NCBI RefSeq assembly: GCF_001011035.1
Contig: NZ_CP011492.1
Location: forward strand, 2,737,501-2,801,500
Source of the DNA: Streptomyces sp. CNQ-509
Lineage (GTDB): Bacteria > Actinomycetota > Actinomycetes > Streptomycetales > Streptomycetaceae
Direction: 5' to 3'
DNA length: 64,000 nucleotides
Shown: positions 1 to 8,812 of the stretch, one piece after another
How the letters are laid out: each line of letters starts with the position of its first letter
Numbering within the stretch: the stretch's first letter is position 1
Made by a program: the position numbers and the translations under genes
The notes under the pieces: model-generated
What the model was told of the DNA's origin: nothing
Database searches by the model: none
The model's input: only the letters and a program-made list of their open reading frames with translations

Positions 1-713
<713 letters not shown>

Positions 714-1637
714 CTACGTGTCCGTCTGTGCGCGGGCGATGTCCGGCTCCAGGTAGATCATCCTCGCCACCGGCACCGCCTCCCGTACCCGCGATTCCGC
801 CGCGTCGATGGCGCGCGCCACCTCGCCCGCGGTGTCGTCGTGCTGCACCGCGATCTTCGCGGCGACCAGCAGCTCGTCCGGGCCGAGGTAGAGGGTCTTG
901 AGGTGGATGACCTGGGTGACGGCGTCGCCGTCGACGAGCGCGGTGCTGATGGCCTCGACGTCTGCCTCGCTGGCGCCCTCGCCGAGGAGGAGGCTCTTGG
1001 TCTCGACGGCGAGTATGACGGCGATGATCAGGAGCAGGACGCCGATGGACACCGTGCCGATCCCGTCCCAGACGCCGTCGCCGGTGGCGAGGGCGACGCC
1101 GACGCCGAGGAGCGCCAGGATCAGGCCGACGAGCGCGCCGAGGTCCTCCAGGAGCACCACGGGCAGTTCGGGGGCCTTGGCGCGGCGGATGAACTGCCAC
1201 CAGCCCTGGCTGCCCCTTACCTCGTTGGACTCCTTGATGGCGGTGCGGAAGGAGATGGTCTCCGCGATGATCGCGAAGACGAGGACGCCCACCGGCCAGT
1301 ACCAGTGGTCGATCTCGTGCGGGTCCTCGATCTTGTGATAGCCCTCGTAGATCGCGAAGAGGCCGCCGACCGTGAAGAGGACGATGGAGACGAGGAACGC
1401 GTAGACGTATCTCTCGCGGCCGTAGCCGAAGGGGTGTTCCTTCGTGGCGGCGCGCTTGGCGCGCTTGCCGCCGAGGAGGAGCAGCGCCTGGTTGCCGGAG
1501 TCGGCCAGGGAGTGCACGGCCTCGGCGAGCATGGAGGACGAGCCGCTGAAGGCCCATGCCACGAACTTCGCGACCGCGATCGACAAGTTGGCGCCGAGCG
1601 CCGCGAGGATCGCCTTCGTACCGCCGCCTGCAGCCAT
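714..1637 (-). CDS. Cation diffusion facilitator (CDF) family transporter
   Basis: Probably a proton-coupled divalent metal (Zn/Fe/Mn type) exporter in the cell membrane. The 307-residue protein has the CDF pattern of about six membrane segments. The first pair holds MLAEAVHSLADSGNQ (about 37-51), in which His42 and Asp46 are the family's metal-site HxxxD. EHPFGYGRERY follows before TM3, and a soluble C-terminal metal-binding domain occupies about residues 210-307. The ATG at 1637 was chosen because GGAAGGGA lies about 10 nt upstream and the protein then begins as family members do; an ATG at about 1664 is the alternative. Metal specificity cannot be read from sequence. Confidence 0.88.
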   Translation of the reverse strand: MAAGGGTKAILAALGANLSIAVAKFVAWAFSGSSSMLAEAVHSLADSGNQALLLLGGKRAKRAATKEHPFGYGRERYVYAFLVSIVLFTVGGLFAIYEGYHKIEDPHEIDHWYWPVGVLVFAIIAETISFRTAIKESNEVRGSQGWWQFIRRAKAPELPVVLLEDLGALVGLILALLGVGVALATGDGVWDGIGTVSIGVLLLIIAVILAVETKSLLLGEGASEADVEAISTALVDGDAVTQVIHLKTLYLGPDELLVAAKIAVQHDDTAGEVARAIDAAESRVREAVPVARMIYLEPDIARAQTDT

Positions 1638-1797
1638 GTGCCGCCGGTTCCCTTCCATCTGCCTCCGCGGGGCGCGGCGGGAGGCCGCGCCCTTCACGGC
1701 GGCACATTCTGTCAGCATCGCGGCCGGTGGGCGCAAGCCCTGCCGGCCGCGGCCGTGGACGACCCGCGGCGGGGCGCGGAGATCCGGTGGGTGGCGG

Positions 1798-2991
1798 TCA
1801 GTTGGTTGTGGTGGCGCGGAAGAGCATGCCGGAGCCGGTGGCGTGCAGCGTGCCGTCGGCGGCCGGGACGAAGGCCGACTCGCCGCGGTGCAGGGCCAGG
1901 TGCTCGCCTGCGGCGTTGGTCAGCTCCGCGCTGCCGTCGGTGCACAGCAGGATCTGCGGGCCCGCGCCCTCCGTCCCGTCGATGGTGACGGGGCCGTCGT
2001 CGAGGTCGTGGCGGTGGAGGCGGAAGTCGTCGACAGGGACGGCGTAGCGGCCGTCGGGGCCCGCCCGCAGTACCTCGGGGGCGCCGGGGGTGAACGAGAC
2101 GATCTTCAGCAGCTCGGGCACGTCCACGTGCTTGGGCGTGAGGCCGCAGCGGAGCACGTTGTCGGAGTTGGCCATGATCTCGACGCCGACGCCGTCGAGG
2201 TAGGCGTGCGGGACGCCGGCACCGAGGAAGAGCGCCTCGCCTGGCTGCAGACTGATGACGTTGAGCAGGTAGGCGGCGATGACGCCGGGGTCGCCGGGCC
2301 AGGAGCGTGCCAGGGCGCCGTAGGCGGCGTAGTCGGCGGCGTACGGGCTGCCGGTGGTGCCCAGCTTCTCCGCCGCCCGGCCCGCGGCCTCGACCGTGGC
2401 CGCCAGCTCGTCGCGGTCCGCGCGCAGAATCCCGGCGAACACCTCGCGCAGCGCGTCCTCCTCCGGCTGTGCGCGCAGGGCGTCGGCGTACGGCTTGAGG
2501 CCGTCGACGCCGAGGCCGTCGAGCAGGTCGGCGGCGTCCGCGGGCGGGCGGAAGCCGCACAGGCCCTCGAAGAGGGTGAGGGCGCAGATCAGCTCGGGCT
2601 TGTGGTTGGCGTCCTTGTAGTTGCGCTCGGGGGCGTCGGCGGGGACGCCGCGCTCCTCCTCGTCGAGGTAGCCGACGCGGGCCTGGGCGAGGTCGGGGTG
2701 GACCTGGAGGGAGAGCGGGGCGGCGGCGGCGAGCACCTTGAGGAGGAACGGCAGCCGGGGCCCGAAGCGCGCCACCGTCGCCGCGCCCAGCTCGCCCTCG
2801 GGGTCGCCGTCGATCACCTGGTCCAGGGGGACGGGCCCGGCGCCGCGGTCGAGGCGGGAGGGGGCGCCGGGGTGGGCGCCCATCCACAGCTCGGCCTGCG
2901 GCTCGTCGGTCGGGTCGGTGCCGAGCAGCTCGGGGATGGCGGTGGTGGAGCCCCAGGCGTACGGGCGGACGGTGTTGTTCAGGCGATCCAT
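1798..2991 (-). CDS. manA: Mannose-6-phosphate isomerase (type I)
   Basis: Interconverts fructose-6-phosphate and mannose-6-phosphate, feeding GDP-mannose for glycans and protein O-mannosylation. The 397-residue cupin-fold zinc enzyme starts MDRLNNTVRPYAWGS as expected. The zinc site is visible as SLQVHPD (Gln96, His98) and NHKPELICAL (His130, Glu133), with a third His in the later cupin half (GAGVPHAYL region). It is the last gene of a leftward run with the SIS protein (19 bp upstream) and Trm112, and lies in the same block as manB. Confidence 0.96.
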   Translation of the reverse strand: MDRLNNTVRPYAWGSTTAIPELLGTDPTDEPQAELWMGAHPGAPSRLDRGAGPVPLDQVIDGDPEGELGAATVARFGPRLPFLLKVLAAAAPLSLQVHPDLAQARVGYLDEEERGVPADAPERNYKDANHKPELICALTLFEGLCGFRPPADAADLLDGLGVDGLKPYADALRAQPEEDALREVFAGILRADRDELAATVEAAGRAAEKLGTTGSPYAADYAAYGALARSWPGDPGVIAAYLLNVISLQPGEALFLGAGVPHAYLDGVGVEIMANSDNVLRCGLTPKHVDVPELLKIVSFTPGAPEVLRAGPDGRYAVPVDDFRLHRHDLDDGPVTIDGTEGAGPQILLCTDGSAELTNAAGEHLALHRGESAFVPAADGTLHATGSGMLFRATTTN

Positions 2992-3010
2992 ACGGCCATC
3001 TTGGTACGGG

Positions 3011-4132
3011 TCAGGCGGAACCTGCAGCCAGGGCGAGGTAAACGGCGGTGAAATCGGCGGTGGCGATCAGCTCGCCCGCGGCCTCCAGGGGATCTCCGTC
3101 GGACGGTTCCAGCTCGCTGACGGGGGTGCCCTGGGCGGAGGCCAGCTCGCGGACCGCGGGGGCGGCCTCCCGGGGGGTGCGGGCGGTGTCGGCGGACTCG
3201 TCGTGCAGCAGGACGATGCGGGCGCGGAGCGCGGCGGGCTCCTCGACGCGGTCGCGGAAGATGTCGTCGGGGTCGGCGCCGGAGGTGAAGGCCCCGGACA
3301 GCAGCATGCCGTGGGCGGCGAGCGCGTCGGGCAGCGTCGCGGGCAGCGCGGGGCGGCCGGCGACGGCGGCCAGCTGGCGGGCGAAGTAGCGCGCGGCGAC
3401 GCCCGCGACGGGGCCCTCGCTCCACAGCAGCGGCAGCGACTCGGCCAGCTCGGCGGCGAGCGTCTTGGCGGGGTTCGCGTACGTCTCGATGGCGGGACCG
3501 CAGCGCTCGGCGACGATGTCGAGGCGGTCGGCGACCCGGGAGAGGGCTTCGTCGGGGGCGTCGATCAGGTCGATGCGGTCGGCGAGCGCGAGCAGCGGGG
3601 TGAGCAGCGGCCACAGGCCGCCGGTCTCGATCTGCTCGCCGGGGGCGCTCAGCAGGGGCATCGCGAGGCCGCGGGAGGTCGCTATCTCGGTGACCGCGGA
3701 GGTGCGCGGGGCGACGGCGGCGACGGTGCAGCCGCGCCGGTACGCCTGCTCGACGAGCGCGGTGAGGCCCGGCTCGCGGCCGTAGTCGGTGGCGATGAGC
3801 AGCAGGTCGTACGGGCCGGCCCAGCCGGGCAGCGTCCAGTTCAGGGCGCTGGGCTCGGGGCGGGCGCCGGTGGGGCGCAGGGCGGCGACAGGGCTGGCGC
3901 CCGCGGTCAGCGCGCGCAGCAGGTCGGCGGTGGTGTTCGCGACGGGGCCCGGGGCGGCGACGAGCACGGCGCGGGGACGGCCGTCGGGCCGCACCCGGGC
4001 GAGGTCGGACTCGGCCGCCTGGCGGGCGGCGATGCGCGTCTGGGCACCGGCCTGGGCGACGCTGCGCAGCAGGCCGCGGGCGTCGGCGCGGGCGAGTGCC
4101 CCGGGGTCGTCGAGCAGCGACTCGTCGAGCAT
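3011..4132 (-). CDS. TobH-like SIS-domain protein (phosphosugar isomerase-like)
   Basis: A 373-residue cytosolic protein with two SIS-type sugar-phosphate-binding halves, as in bifunctional phosphoglucose/phosphomannose isomerases. It corresponds in position to mycobacterial TobH (Rv3256c), between manA and manB. The start MLDESLLDDPGAL at 4132 is typical; a longer open frame upstream overlaps Trm112 and is rejected. The actual reaction is unproven; placement suggests mannose or glucose phosphate metabolism. Its stop is 19 bp from manA, and its start is 8 bp from the Trm112 stop, so the three genes probably share one mRNA. Confidence 0.8.
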   Translation of the reverse strand: MLDESLLDDPGALARADARGLLRSVAQAGAQTRIAARQAAESDLARVRPDGRPRAVLVAAPGPVANTTADLLRALTAGASPVAALRPTGARPEPSALNWTLPGWAGPYDLLLIATDYGREPGLTALVEQAYRRGCTVAAVAPRTSAVTEIATSRGLAMPLLSAPGEQIETGGLWPLLTPLLALADRIDLIDAPDEALSRVADRLDIVAERCGPAIETYANPAKTLAAELAESLPLLWSEGPVAGVAARYFARQLAAVAGRPALPATLPDALAAHGMLLSGAFTSGADPDDIFRDRVEEPAALRARIVLLHDESADTARTPREAAPAVRELASAQGTPVSELEPSDGDPLEAAGELIATADFTAVYLALAAGSA

Positions 4133-4140
4133 GGCGGGGC

Positions 4141-4350
4141 CTAGGCGGGGCGGCGGGCTTCGTCCACGAGCAGGACGGGGATGTCGTCGCGTACGGGATA
4201 GACGAGGCCGCAGGTGTCGGAGGTGCACTGCAGCTCGGGCTCGCCGGGGGCGTCGGAGGCGCCGGCGGCCGCGCCGTCCTTGCTCTCGCGCAGCGGGGCG
4301 TGGCACGCCGGGCAGGCGAGGATCTCCAGGAGGCTGGCGTCGACCGGCAT
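4141..4350 (-). CDS. Trm112 family zinc protein
   Basis: A 69-residue protein with two Cys pairs (CPAC at 13-16 and CTSDTC at 42-47) forming a likely zinc site, ending in the family's VYPVRDDIPVLL motif. Eukaryotic Trm112 activates methyltransferases; bacterial members are small proteins of unsettled function that may do likewise. It opens the leftward run Trm112 - TobH-like - manA. Identity is sure, function is not. Confidence 0.88.
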   Translation of the reverse strand: MPVDASLLEILACPACHAPLRESKDGAAAGASDAPGEPELQCTSDTCGLVYPVRDDIPVLLVDEARRPA

Positions 4351-4511
4351 GTGCGTCCCCTTCGGCTGGCTGCTGCGGTGCTGTGCTCGGTGGTGCGTAC
4401 GAGCGGCAGGCGGCCAGCCTACCGCCGGGGGGACGGGCCCGCCTGCGCGCGGGCGGGCCCTGTGGACGGGCGCGGGGCGGCCGTCCGCGCGGGCGGCGGT
4501 GAGGGCCGTAC

Positions 4512-4562
4512 GGGCGGGGTAAGGGCCGTACGCCTGGGGCGCCGCCCCTTACCGGCCCGCCC
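4512..4562 (-). terminator. Imperfect hairpin after manB
   Basis: GGGCGGG-GTAAGGG (4512-4525) pairs with CCCTTAC-CGG-CCCGCCC (4546-4562) as two 7-bp stems separated by a 3-nt bulge. It lies 18 bp past the manB stop in the manB transcript direction. No U-tract, as is usual in streptomycetes. Confidence 0.5.
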
Positions 4563-4579
4563 GCCCCGCACCCGCCGCC

Positions 4580-5938
4580 TCAGCCCCGTACCAGCGCCAG
4601 CGCCTCGTCCCGTACCCGCGCCATCGTCTCCGCGTCACCCGCCTCCACGTTGAGCCGCAGCAGCGGCTCGGTGTTGGACGCCCGCAGGTTGAACCACCAG
4701 CCGTCGCCGGTGGCCGTCAGCCCGTCCAGCTCGTCGATCGTGACGCCCTCGCGCCCCGCGTACGCGGCCCTGACCGCCGCGAGCCGGGCGTCCTGGTCGT
4801 CGACGGTGCTGTTGATCTCGCCGGAGGCCGCGTACCGGTCGTAGGCGGCGACGAGCTGCGACAGCGGGCCGTCCTGGCCGCCGAGGGCGGCGAGGACGTG
4901 GAGCGCGGCGAGCATGCCGGTGTCGGCGTTCCAGAAGTCGCGGAAGTAGTAGTGCGCGGAGTGCTCGCCGCCGAAGATGGCGCCGGTCTTGGCCATCTCC
5001 TCCTTGATGAAGGAGTGGCCGACGCGGGTGCGCACGGGGGTGCCGCCGTGCTCCTTGACGACCTCGGGCACGGACCAGGAGGTGATCAGGTTGTGGATGA
5101 TCGTGCCGCCGCCGTTGCGCTCCAGCTCGCGCGCGGCGACCAGCGCGGTGATCGCGGACGGCGCGACCGGGTCGCCCTTCTCGTCGACGACGAAGCAGCG
5201 GTCGGCGTCGCCGTCGAAGGCGAGGCCGGCGTCGGCGCCGGTCCTGCGGACCTCGGCCTGGAGGTCGACGATGTTCTTCGGATCGAGCGGGTTGGCCTCG
5301 TGGTTGGGGAAGGTGCCGTCGAGCTCGAAGTACAGGGGGACGACGTCGACGGGCAGCGGGTCGAAGACGCTGGGTACGGTGTGGCCCGCCATGCCGTTGC
5401 CGGCGTCGACGACGACCTTCAGCGGCCGGATGGCGCCGAGGTCGACCAGGGAGCGCAGGTGTGCGGCGTAGTCGGCGAGGAGGTCGGTCTGCGTGACACT
5501 GCCGGGCTTCGCGACCGGGGCGGGCGCCCCTTCCGCCTGCCACCGCTCGACCGTGGCGCGGATCTCGGCGAGCCCGGTGTCCTGGCCGACGGGGGCGGCG
5601 CCGGCGCGGCACATCTTGATGCCGTTGTACCGCGCGGGGTTGTGGCTCGCGGTGAACATGGCGCCGGGCAGGCCGAGATGGCCGCTGGCGAAGTAGAGCT
5701 GGTCGGTGGAGCACAGGCCGATGAGGACGGCGTCCGCGCCGCGGCCGACGGCGCCGCGCGCGAAGGCGGCGGCCAGCGCGGGCGACGAGGGGCGCATGTC
5801 ATGGCCGACGACGATCTTGCCGGCGCCGGTGGTCTCGGTGAAGGCGGCGCCGAAGAGCTCGACGAGCGGCTCGTCGAGCTGCTCGGGGAAGACGCCGCGC
5901 ACGTCGTACGCCTTCACGATCGCCGAGAGATCGGTCAC
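4580..5938 (-). CDS. manB: Phosphomannomutase/phosphoglucomutase
   Basis: Moves phosphate between C6 and C1 of mannose (or glucose), giving mannose-1-phosphate for GDP-mannose. The 452-residue alpha-D-phosphohexomutase has the phosphoserine loop TASHNPARYNGIK (Ser98), the Mg-binding DGDADR loop (about 243-248), the sugar-binding GGEHSAHYYF and the phosphate-binding RASNTEPLLRLN near the C-terminus. All catalytic elements are intact. The GTG start has AAGGGCGG upstream. A hairpin follows the stop codon. Confidence 0.95.
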   Translation of the reverse strand: MTDLSAIVKAYDVRGVFPEQLDEPLVELFGAAFTETTGAGKIVVGHDMRPSSPALAAAFARGAVGRGADAVLIGLCSTDQLYFASGHLGLPGAMFTASHNPARYNGIKMCRAGAAPVGQDTGLAEIRATVERWQAEGAPAPVAKPGSVTQTDLLADYAAHLRSLVDLGAIRPLKVVVDAGNGMAGHTVPSVFDPLPVDVVPLYFELDGTFPNHEANPLDPKNIVDLQAEVRRTGADAGLAFDGDADRCFVVDEKGDPVAPSAITALVAARELERNGGGTIIHNLITSWSVPEVVKEHGGTPVRTRVGHSFIKEEMAKTGAIFGGEHSAHYYFRDFWNADTGMLAALHVLAALGGQDGPLSQLVAAYDRYAASGEINSTVDDQDARLAAVRAAYAGREGVTIDELDGLTATGDGWWFNLRASNTEPLLRLNVEAGDAETMARVRDEALALVRG

Positions 5939-6069
5939 GGTTTACCGCCCTTCGCACGCTGCTGAGGCTTGCACAGTACGCGATGGGGCGGACACACGCC
6001 GTCCGGGGCCGGGCAGGCGGGGGACCGTACGGGAACGGCCCGGCGGGCTGCCGGCGAGGCGGGCGGCGG

Positions 6070-6519
6070 TCAGCCCTCGGGCGAGCGGAGCACCCGCAGG
6101 TGGGCGCGGCGCGCGACCTCCATGGGGTCGGCGTCCCGGCCGCCGGGGGCCACGGCGCGCTGGGCGGCCATCCCGTCCCCGTCCGCCGCCGCGCGGGGCG
6201 GGCGGGCCGCTTCGCGCACGGCGTTGGCCAGGGCCTCCAGGTCGTCGCTGCTGGGCCGCGCGGGTCCCGAGGGGACCGCGAGCCGGACGACCTCCCAGCC
6301 GCGCGGGGCCGTGAGCCGCTCGGAGTGCTCCGTGCACAGGTCGTAGCAGTGGGGCTCGGCGTACGTCGCGAGGGGGCCGAGGACGGCGGTGGAGTCGGCG
6401 TAGACGTAGGTGAGCGTCGCGACGGCGGCTCGGCCGCATGCGGTGCGCGAACAGCGACGTACAGGGCTCACGACGTTGGACGGTACCGCACTCCTGAGCG
6501 GGCCGCGACGACTCACCAT
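6070..6519 (-). CDS. DUF3499 family protein
   Basis: Conserved actinobacterial protein of unknown function, about 149 residues. Visible features are the CSRTACGR motif followed by ATLTYVYADSTAVLGPLATYAEPHCYDLCTEHSERLTAPRGWE, cited here only as landmarks in pieces: two Cys near the N-terminus and a HCYDLCTEH cluster suggest a metal-binding fold. The C-terminal half is variable and charged. The start is uncertain: 6519 (MVSRRGP) is used because that N-terminus resembles homologues I recall; a GTG at 6471 and an ATG at 6531 are alternatives. It diverges from the zincin-like gene. Confidence 0.78.
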   Translation of the reverse strand: MVSRRGPLRSAVPSNVVSPVRRCSRTACGRAAVATLTYVYADSTAVLGPLATYAEPHCYDLCTEHSERLTAPRGWEVVRLAVPSGPARPSSDDLEALANAVREAARPPRAAADGDGMAAQRAVAPGGRDADPMEVARRAHLRVLRSPEG

Positions 6520-6624
6520 CGCGTCACCCACCCGTGTCGCCTGCCGTCCGGCGCGAAGCCGGGCGCGTGTGGCCGAGTTGACCTGCGACGTCGGTCACAT
6601 CGCGGGTGGCTGCGACGTTGCAAG

Positions 6625-6653
6625 TGATCAGCCCTGGCTGCAAATCATGTCAA
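6625..6653 (-). promoter_or_regulatory. Candidate promoter for the DUF3499 gene
   Basis: On the minus strand a perfect TTGACA (-35, 6648-6653) is followed after 17 nt by TGATCA (-10, 6625-6630). The -35 is strong, the -10 weak. It reads into the DUF3499 gene about 100 bp downstream. Confidence 0.4.
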
Positions 6654-6787
6654 TCCAACCGGTTTCGGCGGACTCCGGCCCGTTCATCTGCGGGCCGATT
6701 CCTGTGCCGACCGTTCACTTCGCGACATTCCCGGGGTTGCCCCGGGATGGTCTGCGGCGGGCCCGGCGCGGGCTACGCTCATCGGTG

Positions 6788-7252
6788 ATGGAGCACACAG
6801 AACGACCGGCGCCGCCCCCAGGGCCCCCGCCGCGCCCGCGCGGCCGCACCCGCGACCGCCACGGCCGCGGCATGCGGGGCCCCGTGGCGCCGCCGCAGGT
6901 GCCGCTGGCGGTGAGCCGCTCGGACGCCTTCGTCGACCTGGTGCACGAGTCCGCCACCCGGCTGGAACGCCGCTGGCCGCAGCTCGCCGGCGTCGAGTTC
7001 GCCGTCCTCGACGTCCCCGGCGACGGCAGCGGCCCGGCCGGCTGGGAGGACGACGGCGGGGTGCCGCTCGGCCGGCTCGTCACCGGCGGCGGTGGCCCGG
7101 ACCGCATCGTCGTCTACCGCCGCCCCGTCGAGATCCGTACGAAGAACCGCGACGAGCGCGCGCTGCTGGTCCACGAGGTGATCGTCGAGCAGGTCGCGGA
7201 ACTCCTCGGCGTCGCCCCGGAGTCGGTCGATCCGCACTACGGCCAGGACTGA
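6788..7252 (+). CDS. Zincin-like metallopeptidase-family protein, degenerate HExxH
   Basis: A 154-residue cytosolic protein: a basic Pro/Arg-rich N-terminus (1-40), then a small zincin domain of the PF06262 type. The family's catalytic HExxH is altered here: the motif reads LLVHEVIVEQVAELLG, so the second zinc His is Val. This argues against ordinary peptidase activity. Its neighbour relationship with DUF3499 and manB matches the mycobacterial Rv3258c-Rv3259 region. Function unknown. The stop is only 15 bp from the converging DUF5719 gene. Confidence 0.75.
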   Translation: MEHTERPAPPPGPPPRPRGRTRDRHGRGMRGPVAPPQVPLAVSRSDAFVDLVHESATRLERRWPQLAGVEFAVLDVPGDGSGPAGWEDDGGVPLGRLVTGGGGPDRIVVYRRPVEIRTKNRDERALLVHEVIVEQVAELLGVAPESVDPHYGQD

Positions 7253-7267
7253 CGGCGGCACCGTGCG

Positions 7268-8812
7268 TCAGTCCGTGAGGACGCCCAGGTCCTGCTCGGC
7301 GTCCGGGACTTCGACCATCCCCTTGTCGTCGGGGAGGGTCTGGATCGTGAACATCGGGATGCCGCTCTCCTTCGTCTCCAGCGTCCGCGAGGCGTAGAGC
7401 TCGCCGCCCGAGACACGCTCGACGGTGAGCGCGAAGGTGCCCTTCGTGCCGGACGTCTTGGGCGGCTCGACGGTCAGCGTGGTGCGGGGCTTGACCGTGT
7501 ACGTCTCCTCCGCCGGTTCACCGCCCTCGCTCCCCGGCGACGCGGTGACCTTGACCTCGACGGCCTTGTCCGGCGCGGTGAGCGACAGGCTCGCGGCCTT
7601 CGGCCAGTTCCCCGAGGCGGTGGTGCGCTCCTCGACCGGCGTGGCGGAGGGGATGAACGCCATCTCCTGCTCGGTGTTCTTGCCGCGGGTCACCCGCAGG
7701 GCGGCGACGATGGGTGTCCTGCTGCCGTCCTCCGGCTCCAGGATCAGCGAACCCACCTCGCCCTTGGTGAGGTTCTGCATGTCGATCGCCGTCGTCATGC
7801 CGCTCTTGGCGTGCACCGACTCGTACCCGGCGGGGGTGATCGAGCCGTTGGGTCCGGCGAGCTTCACGGCGAGGTCGGCGTCGTCCTCGCCCGGGACGTA
7901 GACGACGAGGCGCACGGAGGTGGCGTCGCCGGGGATGCCGGGGAGGACCGCGCCGGGCGCGGGTTCGGAGACGGGCTGGAGCCAGTCCCCGCCGACCTGC
8001 TCGTCGGCGGCGTGCACGGCGGCGCCGACGCGGCCGGAGCGCACGGCGACGTGCACCGCGACATTGATCGACGGCTCCTCGGCGACCGTGGAGAGCAGCA
8101 CCGAGACGCTGGAGCGGGCGGGGACCTGGATGCCGTTGCCCGCCTCGCTCTCGACCGGGCCGTCCTTGTCGAACACCTGGAGGTCGACGACGGCGGCCTC
8201 GTCGTCGGGGTTGGTGAGCTGGACGTAGTCGCGGCGCTCGTCGATCGTGCTGGCGCCGGCGAACCAGAACTCGCTGTCCGGGGCCGTGCAGCGCGCGCCG
8301 GACAGGCCGCGGCCGTCACCCGCGGTGACGAGGGTCGTCTGCTGCACGCTCCAGCCGGGGGCGAAGTCGCCGTGGGCGGTGCCGACGAGCGCGGGGGCCT
8401 CGGCCTCGTCGGTGGTGGCCTCGGCGGGGGTGCCGGCGCGCTTCAGGGGGGCGACGGGGTCGGGGGCGTCGTCCTTCTTCTGTCCGTCGCCCTTGCTCTC
8501 GTCGCCCTTGCCGTCGTCGTCCTTCTTCTCTTGTTGCTCCGCGGCTTCGGACTCCGTTGTGGCGGGAAGCAGTTCGGCGCTTCCTTCGTCGCCCTCGCCG
8601 CCGGGCACGAAGGAGGTGTACGTCGTCTCGCCGACCTCCGTGTCACCCGGCTGCGGGCACAGCAGGGTGGAGCGCTCGACAGCGATGCGCTCCGCGGCGG
8701 GGGCGGCCTTGCCGGCGTCGTCCTCGTCGCCGGGGACGGTGAGAGTGGCGATTCCCGCGGTGACGGCGAGCGCGGCCGCCGCGGCGATCAGGGTGAGGGG
8801 GCCGGTCTTCAC
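7268..8812 (-). CDS. DUF5719 exported protein
   Basis: A 514-residue protein with an N-terminal signal or anchor (about residues 5-26, MKTGPLTLIAAAAALAVTAG), an acidic Glu/Asp/Lys-rich low-complexity linker (about 75-125), and beta-rich extracellular repeats (about 135-505). No catalytic motif seen. Its ATG overlaps the stop of the upstream membrane glycosyltransferase by 4 bp (8809-8812), so the two are translationally coupled and probably act together outside the membrane. Role unknown; an accessory to glycan transfer is inference only. Confidence 0.8.
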   Translation of the reverse strand: MKTGPLTLIAAAAALAVTAGIATLTVPGDEDDAGKAAPAAERIAVERSTLLCPQPGDTEVGETTYTSFVPGGEGDEGSAELLPATTESEAAEQQEKKDDDGKGDESKGDGQKKDDAPDPVAPLKRAGTPAEATTDEAEAPALVGTAHGDFAPGWSVQQTTLVTAGDGRGLSGARCTAPDSEFWFAGASTIDERRDYVQLTNPDDEAAVVDLQVFDKDGPVESEAGNGIQVPARSSVSVLLSTVAEEPSINVAVHVAVRSGRVGAAVHAADEQVGGDWLQPVSEPAPGAVLPGIPGDATSVRLVVYVPGEDDADLAVKLAGPNGSITPAGYESVHAKSGMTTAIDMQNLTKGEVGSLILEPEDGSRTPIVAALRVTRGKNTEQEMAFIPSATPVEERTTASGNWPKAASLSLTAPDKAVEVKVTASPGSEGGEPAEETYTVKPRTTLTVEPPKTSGTKGTFALTVERVSGGELYASRTLETKESGIPMFTIQTLPDDKGMVEVPDAEQDLGVLTD

